Positions 1-7,190 of a DNA stretch of 15,393 bases are shown in pieces. The notes under the pieces are model-generated. The model saw nothing but the letters and a program-made list of their open reading frames with translations, had not been told where the DNA came from and searched no databases. Source of the stretch: CAZMXI01 sp964570205 (GTDB lineage: Bacteria > Planctomycetota > Phycisphaerae > Tepidisphaerales > Tepidisphaeraceae); assembly GCA_964570205.1 (NCBI GenBank), contig CAZMXI010000122.1, forward strand, positions 1-15,393, in the 5' to 3' direction. The first letter of the stretch is position 1; every line of letters begins with the position of its first letter. The position numbers and the translations under genes are program-made.

Positions 1-286
1 GCAGCGCGTGCTGCTCAAGGGCGAGATGTACATCGGCGACGCCGGCGCCGGCGCGCCGTCGGACTTCGACCTGGTGTATTCCATCCAGAAGTGCTGCTTC
101 TCGGGCACGCCCAAGATACAGCACTTCGTCAAGGCCAGGTGGCAACCCAGCGCCAAGCGCGTGCGGTACAGCGGCCTGGTCAACGTGCTTGGCACGCTCC
201 ACGTCGGCATCGAGCGAGACCAGACGGGGCAGATGCTCAGCATCTACCGCCTCGATGTCGAGCAGGTCACCCCCATCGAATTCTAG
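1..286 (+). CDS. Hypothetical protein, C-terminal part (cut by left edge)
   Basis: An open frame enters from the left edge (first full codon at base 2) and ends with TAG at 284-286. About 94 residues are visible. I do not recognise the family. The fragment is soluble-looking and mixed in composition, with two adjacent cysteines near its middle (QKCCFSG) and no transmembrane segment. It ends in a hydrophobic/acidic stretch (RLDVEQVTPIEF). A GTG at base 8 could be a start, but no ribosome site is visible inside the window, so the gene most likely begins upstream. It converges on the next gene with only 4 nt between the two stop codons. Balanced residue use supports a real gene; the function is unknown. 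Confidence 0.6.
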   Translation, partial: QRVLLKGEMYIGDAGAGAPSDFDLVYSIQKCCFSGTPKIQHFVKARWQPSAKRVRYSGLVNVLGTLHVGIERDQTGQMLSIYRLDVEQVTPIEF

Positions 287-290
287 CGAA

Positions 291-1373
291 TCAGTGCGCT
301 TCGCCCATGCCGTACAGCAGGACGATTCCGTAGTAAGTCTGCGCGAGAATGGCTGCGAGCATGACCAGCATGATGGCGAGGGTCAGCGCCTTGAGGCCGC
401 GCGCAAACCGGGTGAGGGCGGCCAGGATCAGCGGCAGGAGGATGATGCCGGCGCCGGCGATCACGTGCACGAACAGCGAGAAGTGTTCATCACGGAATCT
501 GGCGTCGGTGAACAGTCGTGTCAGGTGGGAGAACTCCCAGTCGGTTTCGGCATACCAGACCGCGGCAGCGGCTGTCACGAGGGCCAGGGCGCTGGCGATC
601 AGCCAGAACCGGGCGGGGTGGACGCGGGGACTGGGCAGCGCATCCGGCTTGTTCGCCTCCGACGGATACATCAGCGACCCGGGATCTGTGATTGTGCCTG
701 GCGACGGCTGGGCTGGCGGTGCAGTCCAGCGTCGGATGGTCAGGCCCGTCGCGAGGAGGCCGACCGCGGCGGCGAAGCCGGCGAACAGCGTGTGGGCCTG
801 CATCGGCGGCACAAATCGCTGGATCTGCAGGTGCCACGGGTCTTCGGGGCTGATGTTGGCGGCCTCGTTGATGTCATAGGGCTTGACCGCCACGCCGAAG
901 CGGTAGACCGATTCGCCGCTGAACCACGCGCCGATGGAGGTGGCCGCGAGCCCGATCACCATGAGGGCCAATGCGGGCAGGTGCAGGCGGCGGCGCCAGG
1001 CATCAGAACTGGCCAGGTACGTGATCGCGGCGATCGCGAAGATCGCCGTTGCGCCGGTGGTGAGCCAGATGTGCCAGTTCATGAAGAGCCATTCGGCGTC
1101 TTTGGTCCAGCGGGCGGTTTCCATGGCTTCCTGCCAGTTGCCGCCCGGGCTGGCGGCCGCCCCGCGGACGGCCTCGTTGAAGGCGTAGAGGCCGGTGGTG
1201 GCCGCGGGGATCAGCGCCAGGGCGCCGAAGAGGATCATCCAGCGTGCCGCTGCGCGAACGGAGCTGCGCTTCCAAAGGAAGGCGAACAGCTCGATGACGA
1301 CCCCGAGGGTGAGCAGGGCCAGGGGATAGTGGACCAGGATGACGTGCCAGTTTGGGCTGATGAACTCGGTCAC
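291..1373 (-). CDS. DUF2231-type polytopic membrane protein
   Basis: This is a predicted inner-membrane protein of 360 aa. I chose the GTG start at 1373 because GGAGAG lies just upstream and the protein then begins MTEFISPNWHVILVHYPLAL, typical of DUF2231 proteins. An ATG further upstream (1463) would add 30 charged, non-conserved residues. About eight hydrophobic helices are visible, near residues 9-35, 44-63, 100-121, 132-152, 193-212, 255-273, 297-321 and 329-353. A Pro/Ser-rich hydrophilic loop lies at about 215-252. Histidines sit in or beside several helices (H10, H15, H101, H131, H303) and could bind heme or metal, but that is inference. There is no CxxCH motif. DUF2231 proteins have no settled function. 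No partner gene is visible; the gene upstream on the same strand ends 174 nt away. Confidence 0.8.
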   Translation of the reverse strand: MTEFISPNWHVILVHYPLALLTLGVVIELFAFLWKRSSVRAAARWMILFGALALIPAATTGLYAFNEAVRGAAASPGGNWQEAMETARWTKDAEWLFMNWHIWLTTGATAIFAIAAITYLASSDAWRRRLHLPALALMVIGLAATSIGAWFSGESVYRFGVAVKPYDINEAANISPEDPWHLQIQRFVPPMQAHTLFAGFAAAVGLLATGLTIRRWTAPPAQPSPGTITDPGSLMYPSEANKPDALPSPRVHPARFWLIASALALVTAAAAVWYAETDWEFSHLTRLFTDARFRDEHFSLFVHVIAGAGIILLPLILAALTRFARGLKALTLAIMLVMLAAILAQTYYGIVLLYGMGEAH

Positions 1374-1547
1374 GGTCTCTCCGTTAGGTGGACAACCGAT
1401 CAGCATATGGCGAGCGGGCCGGTGAATGGAAGTGAATTTTCGAGGTTTTGGAGTTGCGGTCACAGATGAGAGCAGTTTCGCCGGCGGTGCGGAAGGGTTC
1501 GGACGATGGCGTCAGAGGGGTGGCTGTCGAGGGCGTCCGGGATGCTG

Positions 1548-2924
1548 TCACCGTTGCGACTGCGGCGCTGGTCCGTTCAGATGCTTGAACTGATTGTGCA
1601 CCACGTCGTTGAACATCCGCATCTTCATGGCCACGTACTCGGCATGCCAATAGTCAAGCAGCTCTCTTGAGTATGGGCGGCCCGTCGGATGTTCGGGCGT
1701 GTAATGCAGGAGGGTTCGATCGTAGTACTCGAGCCCGCCGCGGCAGGTCTGGTTGAAGTTCCCGAACACCCACCACGACAATCCGACCCATGGTCCGGCT
1801 TTAAGCTCATCGTAGTAGGCTTCCATGGTTTCAATCGGCGTCGTGTACGTGGGCGGGTCGCTTCCGCCGCCGGCAAGTTGACCGCTCACGCCGATGTACC
1901 ACATCATGGCATCCTTGGCGCCAGCCAGTTCGATTGCGCTGAGAAGCGCGTGCGTATCATTCCAGTGTTCGGGAGTCCAGGTCGCCGGATCGTGGGCGTT
2001 TCGTGCAACGCGGACGCTCAGCCCCTGCGGATAGTAGCGGGTGCGCAGGCGATGCCACTCGCGCGTGTGAGCCCGGACGCGCTCACGCGGGATGGTGAGA
2101 TCCGCCGGGTCGAAAGGGCTCCACTTATGTCCCCAGTAATGGTAGACGTCCACGCCGATGGCCTGCGTGTTGGCAGGCAGCTTCACGCGGCGGTGCTTGT
2201 CCACATCCTCCTGTGTCGCGGCATAGGCGCCGTCGTAGTTCAGTCCCGCATATGCGATCATGTTGTACCAGGCCTTGATGTGCCTGAAGGGCTGTTGGCC
2301 ATCCATCTGCCGAAGGCGGACACGCTGGTCAAAATCCGCATAGACCGCTCGAAGTCCGGCTGTCCCGAGGCCCGCCTCTTCTTCATCTCCGCACTTGTTG
2401 GCCAGGATGTTGTTGATGAGCTGCCGCCCGGTGGCGCGATCGCCCTCGGGGCTGACGAAGTGTCTGTCGCGATTCGCCCAGAGTTCGTCAAGGAGATGCA
2501 CGACGTTGTTGTAGGGGCCGCCATCCTTGGCCTGGCGGCTGTGATAATTGGCCAGGATGATCAACTGTCGATTGCGAAAGCACCGGATCATCAGGCGTAT
2601 GAGCTCGTCGCGAAAGTGGTCGTGCCGGGCATAAAGCATGATGGCTGTGGACCACCGGCTGGCGATATCGATGCGCCGGATGTTCTCCGCGTGGTGATGC
2701 TCCAGCGGATTGCGGTCGTCGAACGCCATGAGGCTGTACTCGAAGAGATACGGGAGAATGCCGAGTCCTTCCTTGGGGCGCCACGTCCGGATCGGCACAT
2801 AGGAATGACTGATGACGTCCCCGCGGACATAACCGGGTGGAACCGGATCATCAGCCCGTGCGGTCGTGGCGACCATCAGGCTCGCGCAGGCGGCCACAAG
2901 AATCACAACGTGTCGCTTCAACAA
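1548..2924 (-). CDS. Secreted glycoside-hydrolase-like (TIM-barrel-like) protein, family unassigned
   Basis: This is a 458-aa exported protein with a TTG start at 2924. GGAGG (complement of 2931-2935) lies 6 nt upstream, and this start gives a clean signal peptide (MLKRHVVILVAACASLMVATTARA, cut before DDP). The longer frame up to 3038 adds Arg-rich sequence without a ribosome site and is rejected. The body alternates short hydrophobic strands with helices as in a (beta/alpha)8 barrel: RQLIILANYH at about 120-129, an acidic NKCGDEEEAG at about 176-185, AIGVDVYHYWGHKW at about 255-268, DAMMWYIG at about 338-345 and WVGLSWWVFGNFN at about 379-391. Aromatic-rich strand ends and a GDE motif after a mid-barrel strand are typical of glycoside hydrolases. 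I cannot name a GH family. It diverges from the GH62 gene, which suggests a role in glycan breakdown (inference). An alternative is a non-catalytic sugar-binding barrel. Confidence 0.72.
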   Translation of the reverse strand: MLKRHVVILVAACASLMVATTARADDPVPPGYVRGDVISHSYVPIRTWRPKEGLGILPYLFEYSLMAFDDRNPLEHHHAENIRRIDIASRWSTAIMLYARHDHFRDELIRLMIRCFRNRQLIILANYHSRQAKDGGPYNNVVHLLDELWANRDRHFVSPEGDRATGRQLINNILANKCGDEEEAGLGTAGLRAVYADFDQRVRLRQMDGQQPFRHIKAWYNMIAYAGLNYDGAYAATQEDVDKHRRVKLPANTQAIGVDVYHYWGHKWSPFDPADLTIPRERVRAHTREWHRLRTRYYPQGLSVRVARNAHDPATWTPEHWNDTHALLSAIELAGAKDAMMWYIGVSGQLAGGGSDPPTYTTPIETMEAYYDELKAGPWVGLSWWVFGNFNQTCRGGLEYYDRTLLHYTPEHPTGRPYSRELLDYWHAEYVAMKMRMFNDVVHNQFKHLNGPAPQSQR

Positions 2925-3266
2925 GGCGTGCCTCCGTGAAAGGAGAACGGACGCATCGTCATTTCCTGCGTTGCTCCGGCCGGCCCCTGTCGCGGCATGC
3001 CGAAGCCGACGCGGGCACCGGGGTCGCCCATGCCACACTCACGCCCGAGGCTTCGCGGTCATCGCCTCAGCGAAGGATGCAGGTCGTCGTTGTGGCTGAG
3101 GCCATGCAACGTCTGCCCGACTGGACAGTCATGCAGGAGACCCGGCACATGAACATGCTAAGCCGCCCGGCTGCGCGACTCAACGGTCAGGGTCTCCGGG
3201 GCGCTTTCAAGGGGAACGGCCCAACGGGCGGTTGTCGGCAGATTCGGAATGGAGGACAATTCGGGC
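2925..3266. other. Divergent intergenic region (342 nt), no gene supported
   Basis: This region separates the minus-strand secreted barrel protein from the plus-strand GH62 gene and must hold both promoters, but no convincing -35/-10 pair stands out. Visible items are the GGAGG of the minus-strand gene (complement of 2931-2935) and GGAGG at 3251-3255 before the GH62 start. There is also an 8-bp inverted repeat, GGAGACCC at 3136-3143 with GGGTCTCC at 3190-3197. Between its arms lies a short AGCC/GGCT hairpin. The open frames crossing this stretch are Arg/Pro-rich shadows. Confidence 0.5.
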
Positions 3267-4304
3267 ATGATCCAGCTCATCTCCTTCATTGTGGGCTTTC
3301 TCATGGGTGTGGGGTGGCTTCTTGCGGCGGGGCAACCGGCAGCATTCAGGCCGCCGGCGTCCTGGCAGTACTCAGCGCCGCTGATCTCGCCGGAGAAGCG
3401 AGAGAAGGACCCGAGCCATGCCCAGAAGGATCCGACGGTGGTGTTCCACGAAGGCCAATGGCACGTCTTCATGACGGTCAAGCTGCCCGACCGATCGGCG
3501 ATTGAGCACTGCTCGTTTGCCAGGTGGGAAGACGCGGATCGCGCGCCCCGGACGATCCTGCCGGTGAGTTCCAGCAGGTATTACTGCGCCCCGCAGGTGT
3601 TCTACTTCGCGCCGCATAAGAAATGGTACCTGATTTACCAGGTGGGCATGCCCGGCCTGAAGAAGATGTGGGTGGCCTGTTCGACCACGCAGAACATCGC
3701 CGACCCAGCCTCGTGGACTCAGGCCCGGCCCATTCTTGATGGCGGCGACGACGACGGGCGCGCCGAGGGCGGGCTGGATTACTGGATGATCGGCGATGAC
3801 CAGCGGATGTACCTGTTTCTCACAAACCTCAATGGGAAGATGTGGCGGATGTGGACCAGGCTGGAGGACTTCCCCAACGGTTTCGCCCATTGTGAACTGG
3901 CGATTCAGGCGGAGGTTTTTGAAGCCAGCCACACCTACCGGCTCAAGGGGACAGGACAGTACCTGACGATCATCGAGGAAGACGGCCGGCGGTACTATAA
4001 GGCGTACATCGCGGATCGGCTGGATGGGCCATGGACGCCGCTGGCCGATACGGCGGAGAAGCCCTTCGCCGGCTGGAGGAACATTCGGCCCGCGCCGGGG
4101 GTCGAGGCGTGGACGGACAACGTGAGCCACGGCGAGCTGGTGAGGGAGAGCAACGACCAGACGATGACCATCGACCCGGGCCATCTCCGGTTCGTGTTCC
4201 AGGGCATGCTGGACAAGGACAAGGCGGGGCGGGGCTACGGACAGTTTCCATGGCGCATCGGCATGCTGACGCCGGTTGGCCGAACTGAAGAAGCGGGGCG
4301 GTAG
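3267..4304 (+). CDS. GH62-like alpha-L-arabinofuranosidase, secreted
   Basis: This is a five-bladed beta-propeller hydrolase of the GH62 type. The family releases alpha-L-arabinofuranosyl side chains from arabinoxylan or arabinan. The product is 345 aa from the ATG at 3267, which has GGAGG 11 nt upstream; an in-frame ATG at 3249 adds six residues and is the alternative. Family marks, numbered from 3249, are KDPTVVFHEGQWHVFMT with the likely catalytic base D61, LDYWMIGDDQRMYLFLTN with the likely pKa-modulating D177, and VFEASHTYRLKG with the likely acid E225. QVFYFAPHKKWYLIYQ and MWRMWT are also typical. A hydrophobic leader (IQLISFIVGFLMGVGWLLAAG) suggests export, although it lacks the usual N-terminal Lys/Arg. 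There is no carbohydrate-binding module. The length suits a single catalytic domain. It converges on the GH2 gene. I am confident of the clan and fairly confident of the family; the substrate is inferred. Confidence 0.88.
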   Translation: MIQLISFIVGFLMGVGWLLAAGQPAAFRPPASWQYSAPLISPEKREKDPSHAQKDPTVVFHEGQWHVFMTVKLPDRSAIEHCSFARWEDADRAPRTILPVSSSRYYCAPQVFYFAPHKKWYLIYQVGMPGLKKMWVACSTTQNIADPASWTQARPILDGGDDDGRAEGGLDYWMIGDDQRMYLFLTNLNGKMWRMWTRLEDFPNGFAHCELAIQAEVFEASHTYRLKGTGQYLTIIEEDGRRYYKAYIADRLDGPWTPLADTAEKPFAGWRNIRPAPGVEAWTDNVSHGELVRESNDQTMTIDPGHLRFVFQGMLDKDKAGRGYGQFPWRIGMLTPVGRTEEAGR

Positions 4305-4325
4305 AAGGCCGCGGACGACGGCGGA

Positions 4326-4362
4326 CCGGGCCTTGCCACCGGCGGGCGCCGGGGCAAGCCGG
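4326..4362. terminator. GC-rich hairpin between convergent GH62 and GH2 genes
   Basis: CTTGCC (4332-4337) pairs with GGCAAG (4353-4358). CCGGC (4339-4343) pairs with GCCGG (4348-4352) around a GGGC loop, with one unpaired A at 4338. An outer CCGG/CCGG pair (4326-4329 with 4359-4362) extends the stem past a 2-nt bulge. It lies between two convergent genes, so it probably serves both strands. No T-tract follows on either strand, so it is a structural rather than canonical intrinsic terminator. Confidence 0.6.
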
Positions 4363-4392
4363 ACTCGCTCAGCGACTGGCGAAGGGCCGGAT

Positions 4393-7098
4393 TCACAACT
4401 GCCCAAGCAGCGCGAGTAAGACGCGCTCGGCGGCAGGATCATAATGGGGTTTGGACGGATCGACCCGGCGCTGCAGGTCCAACTGCACAAAGAGGATTTG
4501 GCCAGCGCCAATCGCGGCGGGGACTTCAGCCGCAATGGTTGTGTTCGGCTCCCGCGCCCAGAGGAGCTTCTTGGCGCCGGCGAGTGCTGGGCCTTCAAGG
4601 CGACCCACGCCGACGGTGCCCGGCAGGCCGTTCCAGCGGATCAGCCACTGCGGATCGATTCCTGCGAGCATGGGGTGTTGCACGTCCGGATACACAAACA
4701 CCCGCGAGAATCGCTCGGCCTTGCCGACCTTCACATCGCAGAGGTCCGGCCAATTCCAGGATGGCGTTGACAGCACAATCACCCGCCCGCCGTGGCCGGC
4801 AAAGTCGCACAGGGTTTTCGCCCTTTTCTTCTCGGTCTGGGTCAGGTGCGTGGCATTCCAGATGAGCACCACGTGCGTGTCTGGCGACAATTCGTCGAGG
4901 GTGGTCGATGTGCGCAGGCCGTGCATCCTGAAGAACGCCGAAGCCGCGTCGGCGCCGCCCATGACGACGAATTCGCGCTGCTTGGCTGTGTCGGGGATCA
5001 CCACTGGTTTGATCGCCCGCACGAAACGCTGACTGAGCACCGGCCGGCCGGGCAGGCCGGTTGCTCGCGCGGTCAGCCAATAGCTGCCCTCATCCTCCGG
5101 CAGCTTCCATGTGATGGGGGTCTTCTCGACCGAATCGGCCTTCACCGTGAAATCGTGGCTCCACCGGGCCACGGGCTTGTTGAAACACTCGGCCTCGGGA
5201 ATGAACTGCGGCCATTCCTTGGTCAGCAGCAGATCAACGTGGATCTTCGCATCGCGCCAGGAGTCATTGATGAGATACAGGTCGGTGGTGACTTCTTGGC
5301 CAGTCCGGTAGCTTGCGTCGAAGAGGTCCAGGCTGGCCAGTACCGGGGACAGCGAGCTGTGCCAGGCGGCCGACTGGGGCGCAGCGAAGTTGGCCTTCCA
5401 AACCGCACTGCCTTTGCCTGTTTCCCTGACGGCGGCGGCGCGCCGGGTGCGCGTCCAGCCGGCGTACATGTAGGGAAGGATGGCGTCGATCCGCGCACGA
5501 CGCATGGCTTCGGTGTGCTCAGCGCCGATCTGCGCGATGGCCAGGTCGTTGGCAAGGCGGTCGTCCATGCCGGTCCACTGCGTGCGCGGATGCCCGAAAT
5601 CGTTCATGTACTCGCTGACGGTGGCGGTGCGCTCTCCGGCCTCCTTGATCCAGCCCGCGATGGCCGGCTGAAAGTGGCCTTCATCGGTCTCGGTGACATT
5701 GCCGCAGGGATGGAAATCGCGGTTTTCGCGAGTTCCGTGCCCCGTGCGCATGGTCGGCCGGGTGGGGTCGAGCCTGTTGGCGAAATCCTGAAATGCCTCC
5801 TCCTCCCAGGCATCATCGTTTCGGGACTCGTTGGACAGCACCCACATCACGACTGAGGGATGGTTCCACAACCGGGCCATCCAGCCGGCGGCGTCGAGCA
5901 GACAGTTGCGGTGCCAGACTTCCCACTCCTCTGGCGTGAACCTGTAGTCCTGGTAGTTGAAGAGCACGGGGAACTCGGCCAGGATCATCGTACCGTGCTC
6001 ATCGGCGATGTCGGCCACGCGCCTGGGCGGCGGGCGCGTGTGCGTGCGGAAGCAGTTCATGCTCATCTCCCGCGCCTCGGTCACCAGGTAATCCAGTTCG
6101 TGGCCGGTGATCGTGTCACCCCAGTCCCACTCGAAGACGAGGTTGGAGCCGCGAAGCCAGAGGTTCTTGCCATTCAGCTTGTAGTTGCGGTCTTCCACCT
6201 TGATCTGGCGCATCCCGAAGCGAATGTTGACCTCGTCCAGGACGCGACCGTCTTGCAGGAGTTTCACCTGGGCGGCATAAAGGGGGCACTGCTCGTAGGT
6301 CCAACGCTTGAAGCCGGGCATCGGCACATCCACGAAGAAGTGATCGCCGCCCAGAGGATCGGGATCGGGCACGAGGCGGGCCTCTGCCAGCCCTTCGCCC
6401 ATCACCGGCCCCTGCGGCCATGCCTTGACCTGGGCGCTGATCCGCAAATCGTCCAGTCGTTGGGGTCCGGTGGGCGTCACGCGGAGCCTCACCCGGCTGC
6501 CGGCCAGGTCCGGCATCGCCAGCACCCACTTCATATAGGCCGAATCGGCGAAGTCGATCCAGACATCATCCGTCACTTCCGGCAGGCCCACGCCAAAGCC
6601 CGCGGGGATCAGGGCATTGCCGCTCTTGCTGCGGCGGACGGCGGCAGCGCCGCGAATCTTGAGCACAATCCGGTTCTCGCCGGCTTTTAGAATGCCCGGC
6701 GCAATGATCACCTGATAGGGTCCGGTGGGTTGGTTCTCGCCCGCCTTTCGACCGTTGATGAACGCCTCAGCGCCGTTGGCAATGCGGTTCCATCGCAGGA
6801 TTGCCAGCGAACCGGCCTGTGCGGGCGTGATGGTGAAGTTCCTGCGGGCCCAGACGAACTTTGTCTCATTGACCGCCTGCTGGCTGTACTTCATGAATGG
6901 CCCGGGCAACTTCACTGTCTGCCAATCCAGGCGCTGCGCCTCGACCTCTTCGTCGCCTGATCCTCTGGCAAACTGCCACTGGCCGTTCAGGAGCACGGAG
7001 TTTGATCGCTGGCCTTCCTGCGCCGAGGCCATCTGGGTGAAACCTGCGGATCCCAAGACCAGGAGAATCAGTGCTCTCACCACTCTGCGTGCTCGCAT
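4393..7098 (-). CDS. Secreted glycoside hydrolase family 2 protein with GATase-like C-terminal domain
   Basis: This is a 901-aa GH2-type hydrolase; the family includes beta-galactosidases, beta-glucuronidases and beta-mannosidases. The ATG at 7098 follows AAAGGAG with a 6-nt gap. A signal peptide (residues 1-26, ending ASA) predicts export. The order is a jelly-roll sugar-binding domain (about 33-183, with LNGQWQF and the AFINGRKAG loop), an Ig-like domain (about 188-297), then a TIM barrel beginning at KLNGKNLWLRGSN. The acid/base is N423-E424 in VMWVLSNES, and the probable nucleophile is E496 in TVSEYMNDFG. From about 590 there are beta-sandwich segments, then a flavodoxin/glutamine-amidotransferase-like domain (about 707-901) resembling the trimerisation-type domain of some beta-galactosidases, with no visible Cys-His-Glu triad. 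The substrate cannot be read from sequence. It lies 92 nt downstream of the RidA-fold gene on the same strand, so the two may be cotranscribed. Confidence 0.9.
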   Translation of the reverse strand: MRARRVVRALILLVLGSAGFTQMASAQEGQRSNSVLLNGQWQFARGSGDEEVEAQRLDWQTVKLPGPFMKYSQQAVNETKFVWARRNFTITPAQAGSLAILRWNRIANGAEAFINGRKAGENQPTGPYQVIIAPGILKAGENRIVLKIRGAAAVRRSKSGNALIPAGFGVGLPEVTDDVWIDFADSAYMKWVLAMPDLAGSRVRLRVTPTGPQRLDDLRISAQVKAWPQGPVMGEGLAEARLVPDPDPLGGDHFFVDVPMPGFKRWTYEQCPLYAAQVKLLQDGRVLDEVNIRFGMRQIKVEDRNYKLNGKNLWLRGSNLVFEWDWGDTITGHELDYLVTEAREMSMNCFRTHTRPPPRRVADIADEHGTMILAEFPVLFNYQDYRFTPEEWEVWHRNCLLDAAGWMARLWNHPSVVMWVLSNESRNDDAWEEEAFQDFANRLDPTRPTMRTGHGTRENRDFHPCGNVTETDEGHFQPAIAGWIKEAGERTATVSEYMNDFGHPRTQWTGMDDRLANDLAIAQIGAEHTEAMRRARIDAILPYMYAGWTRTRRAAAVRETGKGSAVWKANFAAPQSAAWHSSLSPVLASLDLFDASYRTGQEVTTDLYLINDSWRDAKIHVDLLLTKEWPQFIPEAECFNKPVARWSHDFTVKADSVEKTPITWKLPEDEGSYWLTARATGLPGRPVLSQRFVRAIKPVVIPDTAKQREFVVMGGADAASAFFRMHGLRTSTTLDELSPDTHVVLIWNATHLTQTEKKRAKTLCDFAGHGGRVIVLSTPSWNWPDLCDVKVGKAERFSRVFVYPDVQHPMLAGIDPQWLIRWNGLPGTVGVGRLEGPALAGAKKLLWAREPNTTIAAEVPAAIGAGQILFVQLDLQRRVDPSKPHYDPAAERVLLALLGQL

Positions 7099-7190
7099 TG
7101 TCTGCTCCTTTGGAGATCCGCCAACCTCGGCTGTTCACTCCCCCGTGTCATCGAGGCTTATCGAAGACCTTGCCGGCCGAGGATCGGCGC

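Noticed and set aside
1689..2939. A 416-codon plus-strand open frame opposite the secreted barrel protein
   Set aside because: The minus-strand frame has a signal peptide and a well-spaced GGAGG; this one has neither nor any motif.
2925..3038. N-terminal extension of the secreted barrel protein
   Set aside because: Open and in frame, but Arg-rich, without a ribosome site, and it would bury the signal peptide.
3372..4598. A 408-codon minus-strand open frame opposite GH62
   Set aside because: Overlaps GH62, the terminator hairpin and the end of GH2, and has Arg/Pro/His-rich shadow composition.
7125..7182. Inverted repeat CCTCGGC/GCCGAGG between the RidA-fold and GH2 genes
   Set aside because: Only 7 bp with arms 44 nt apart in GC-rich DNA; not distinguishable from chance.
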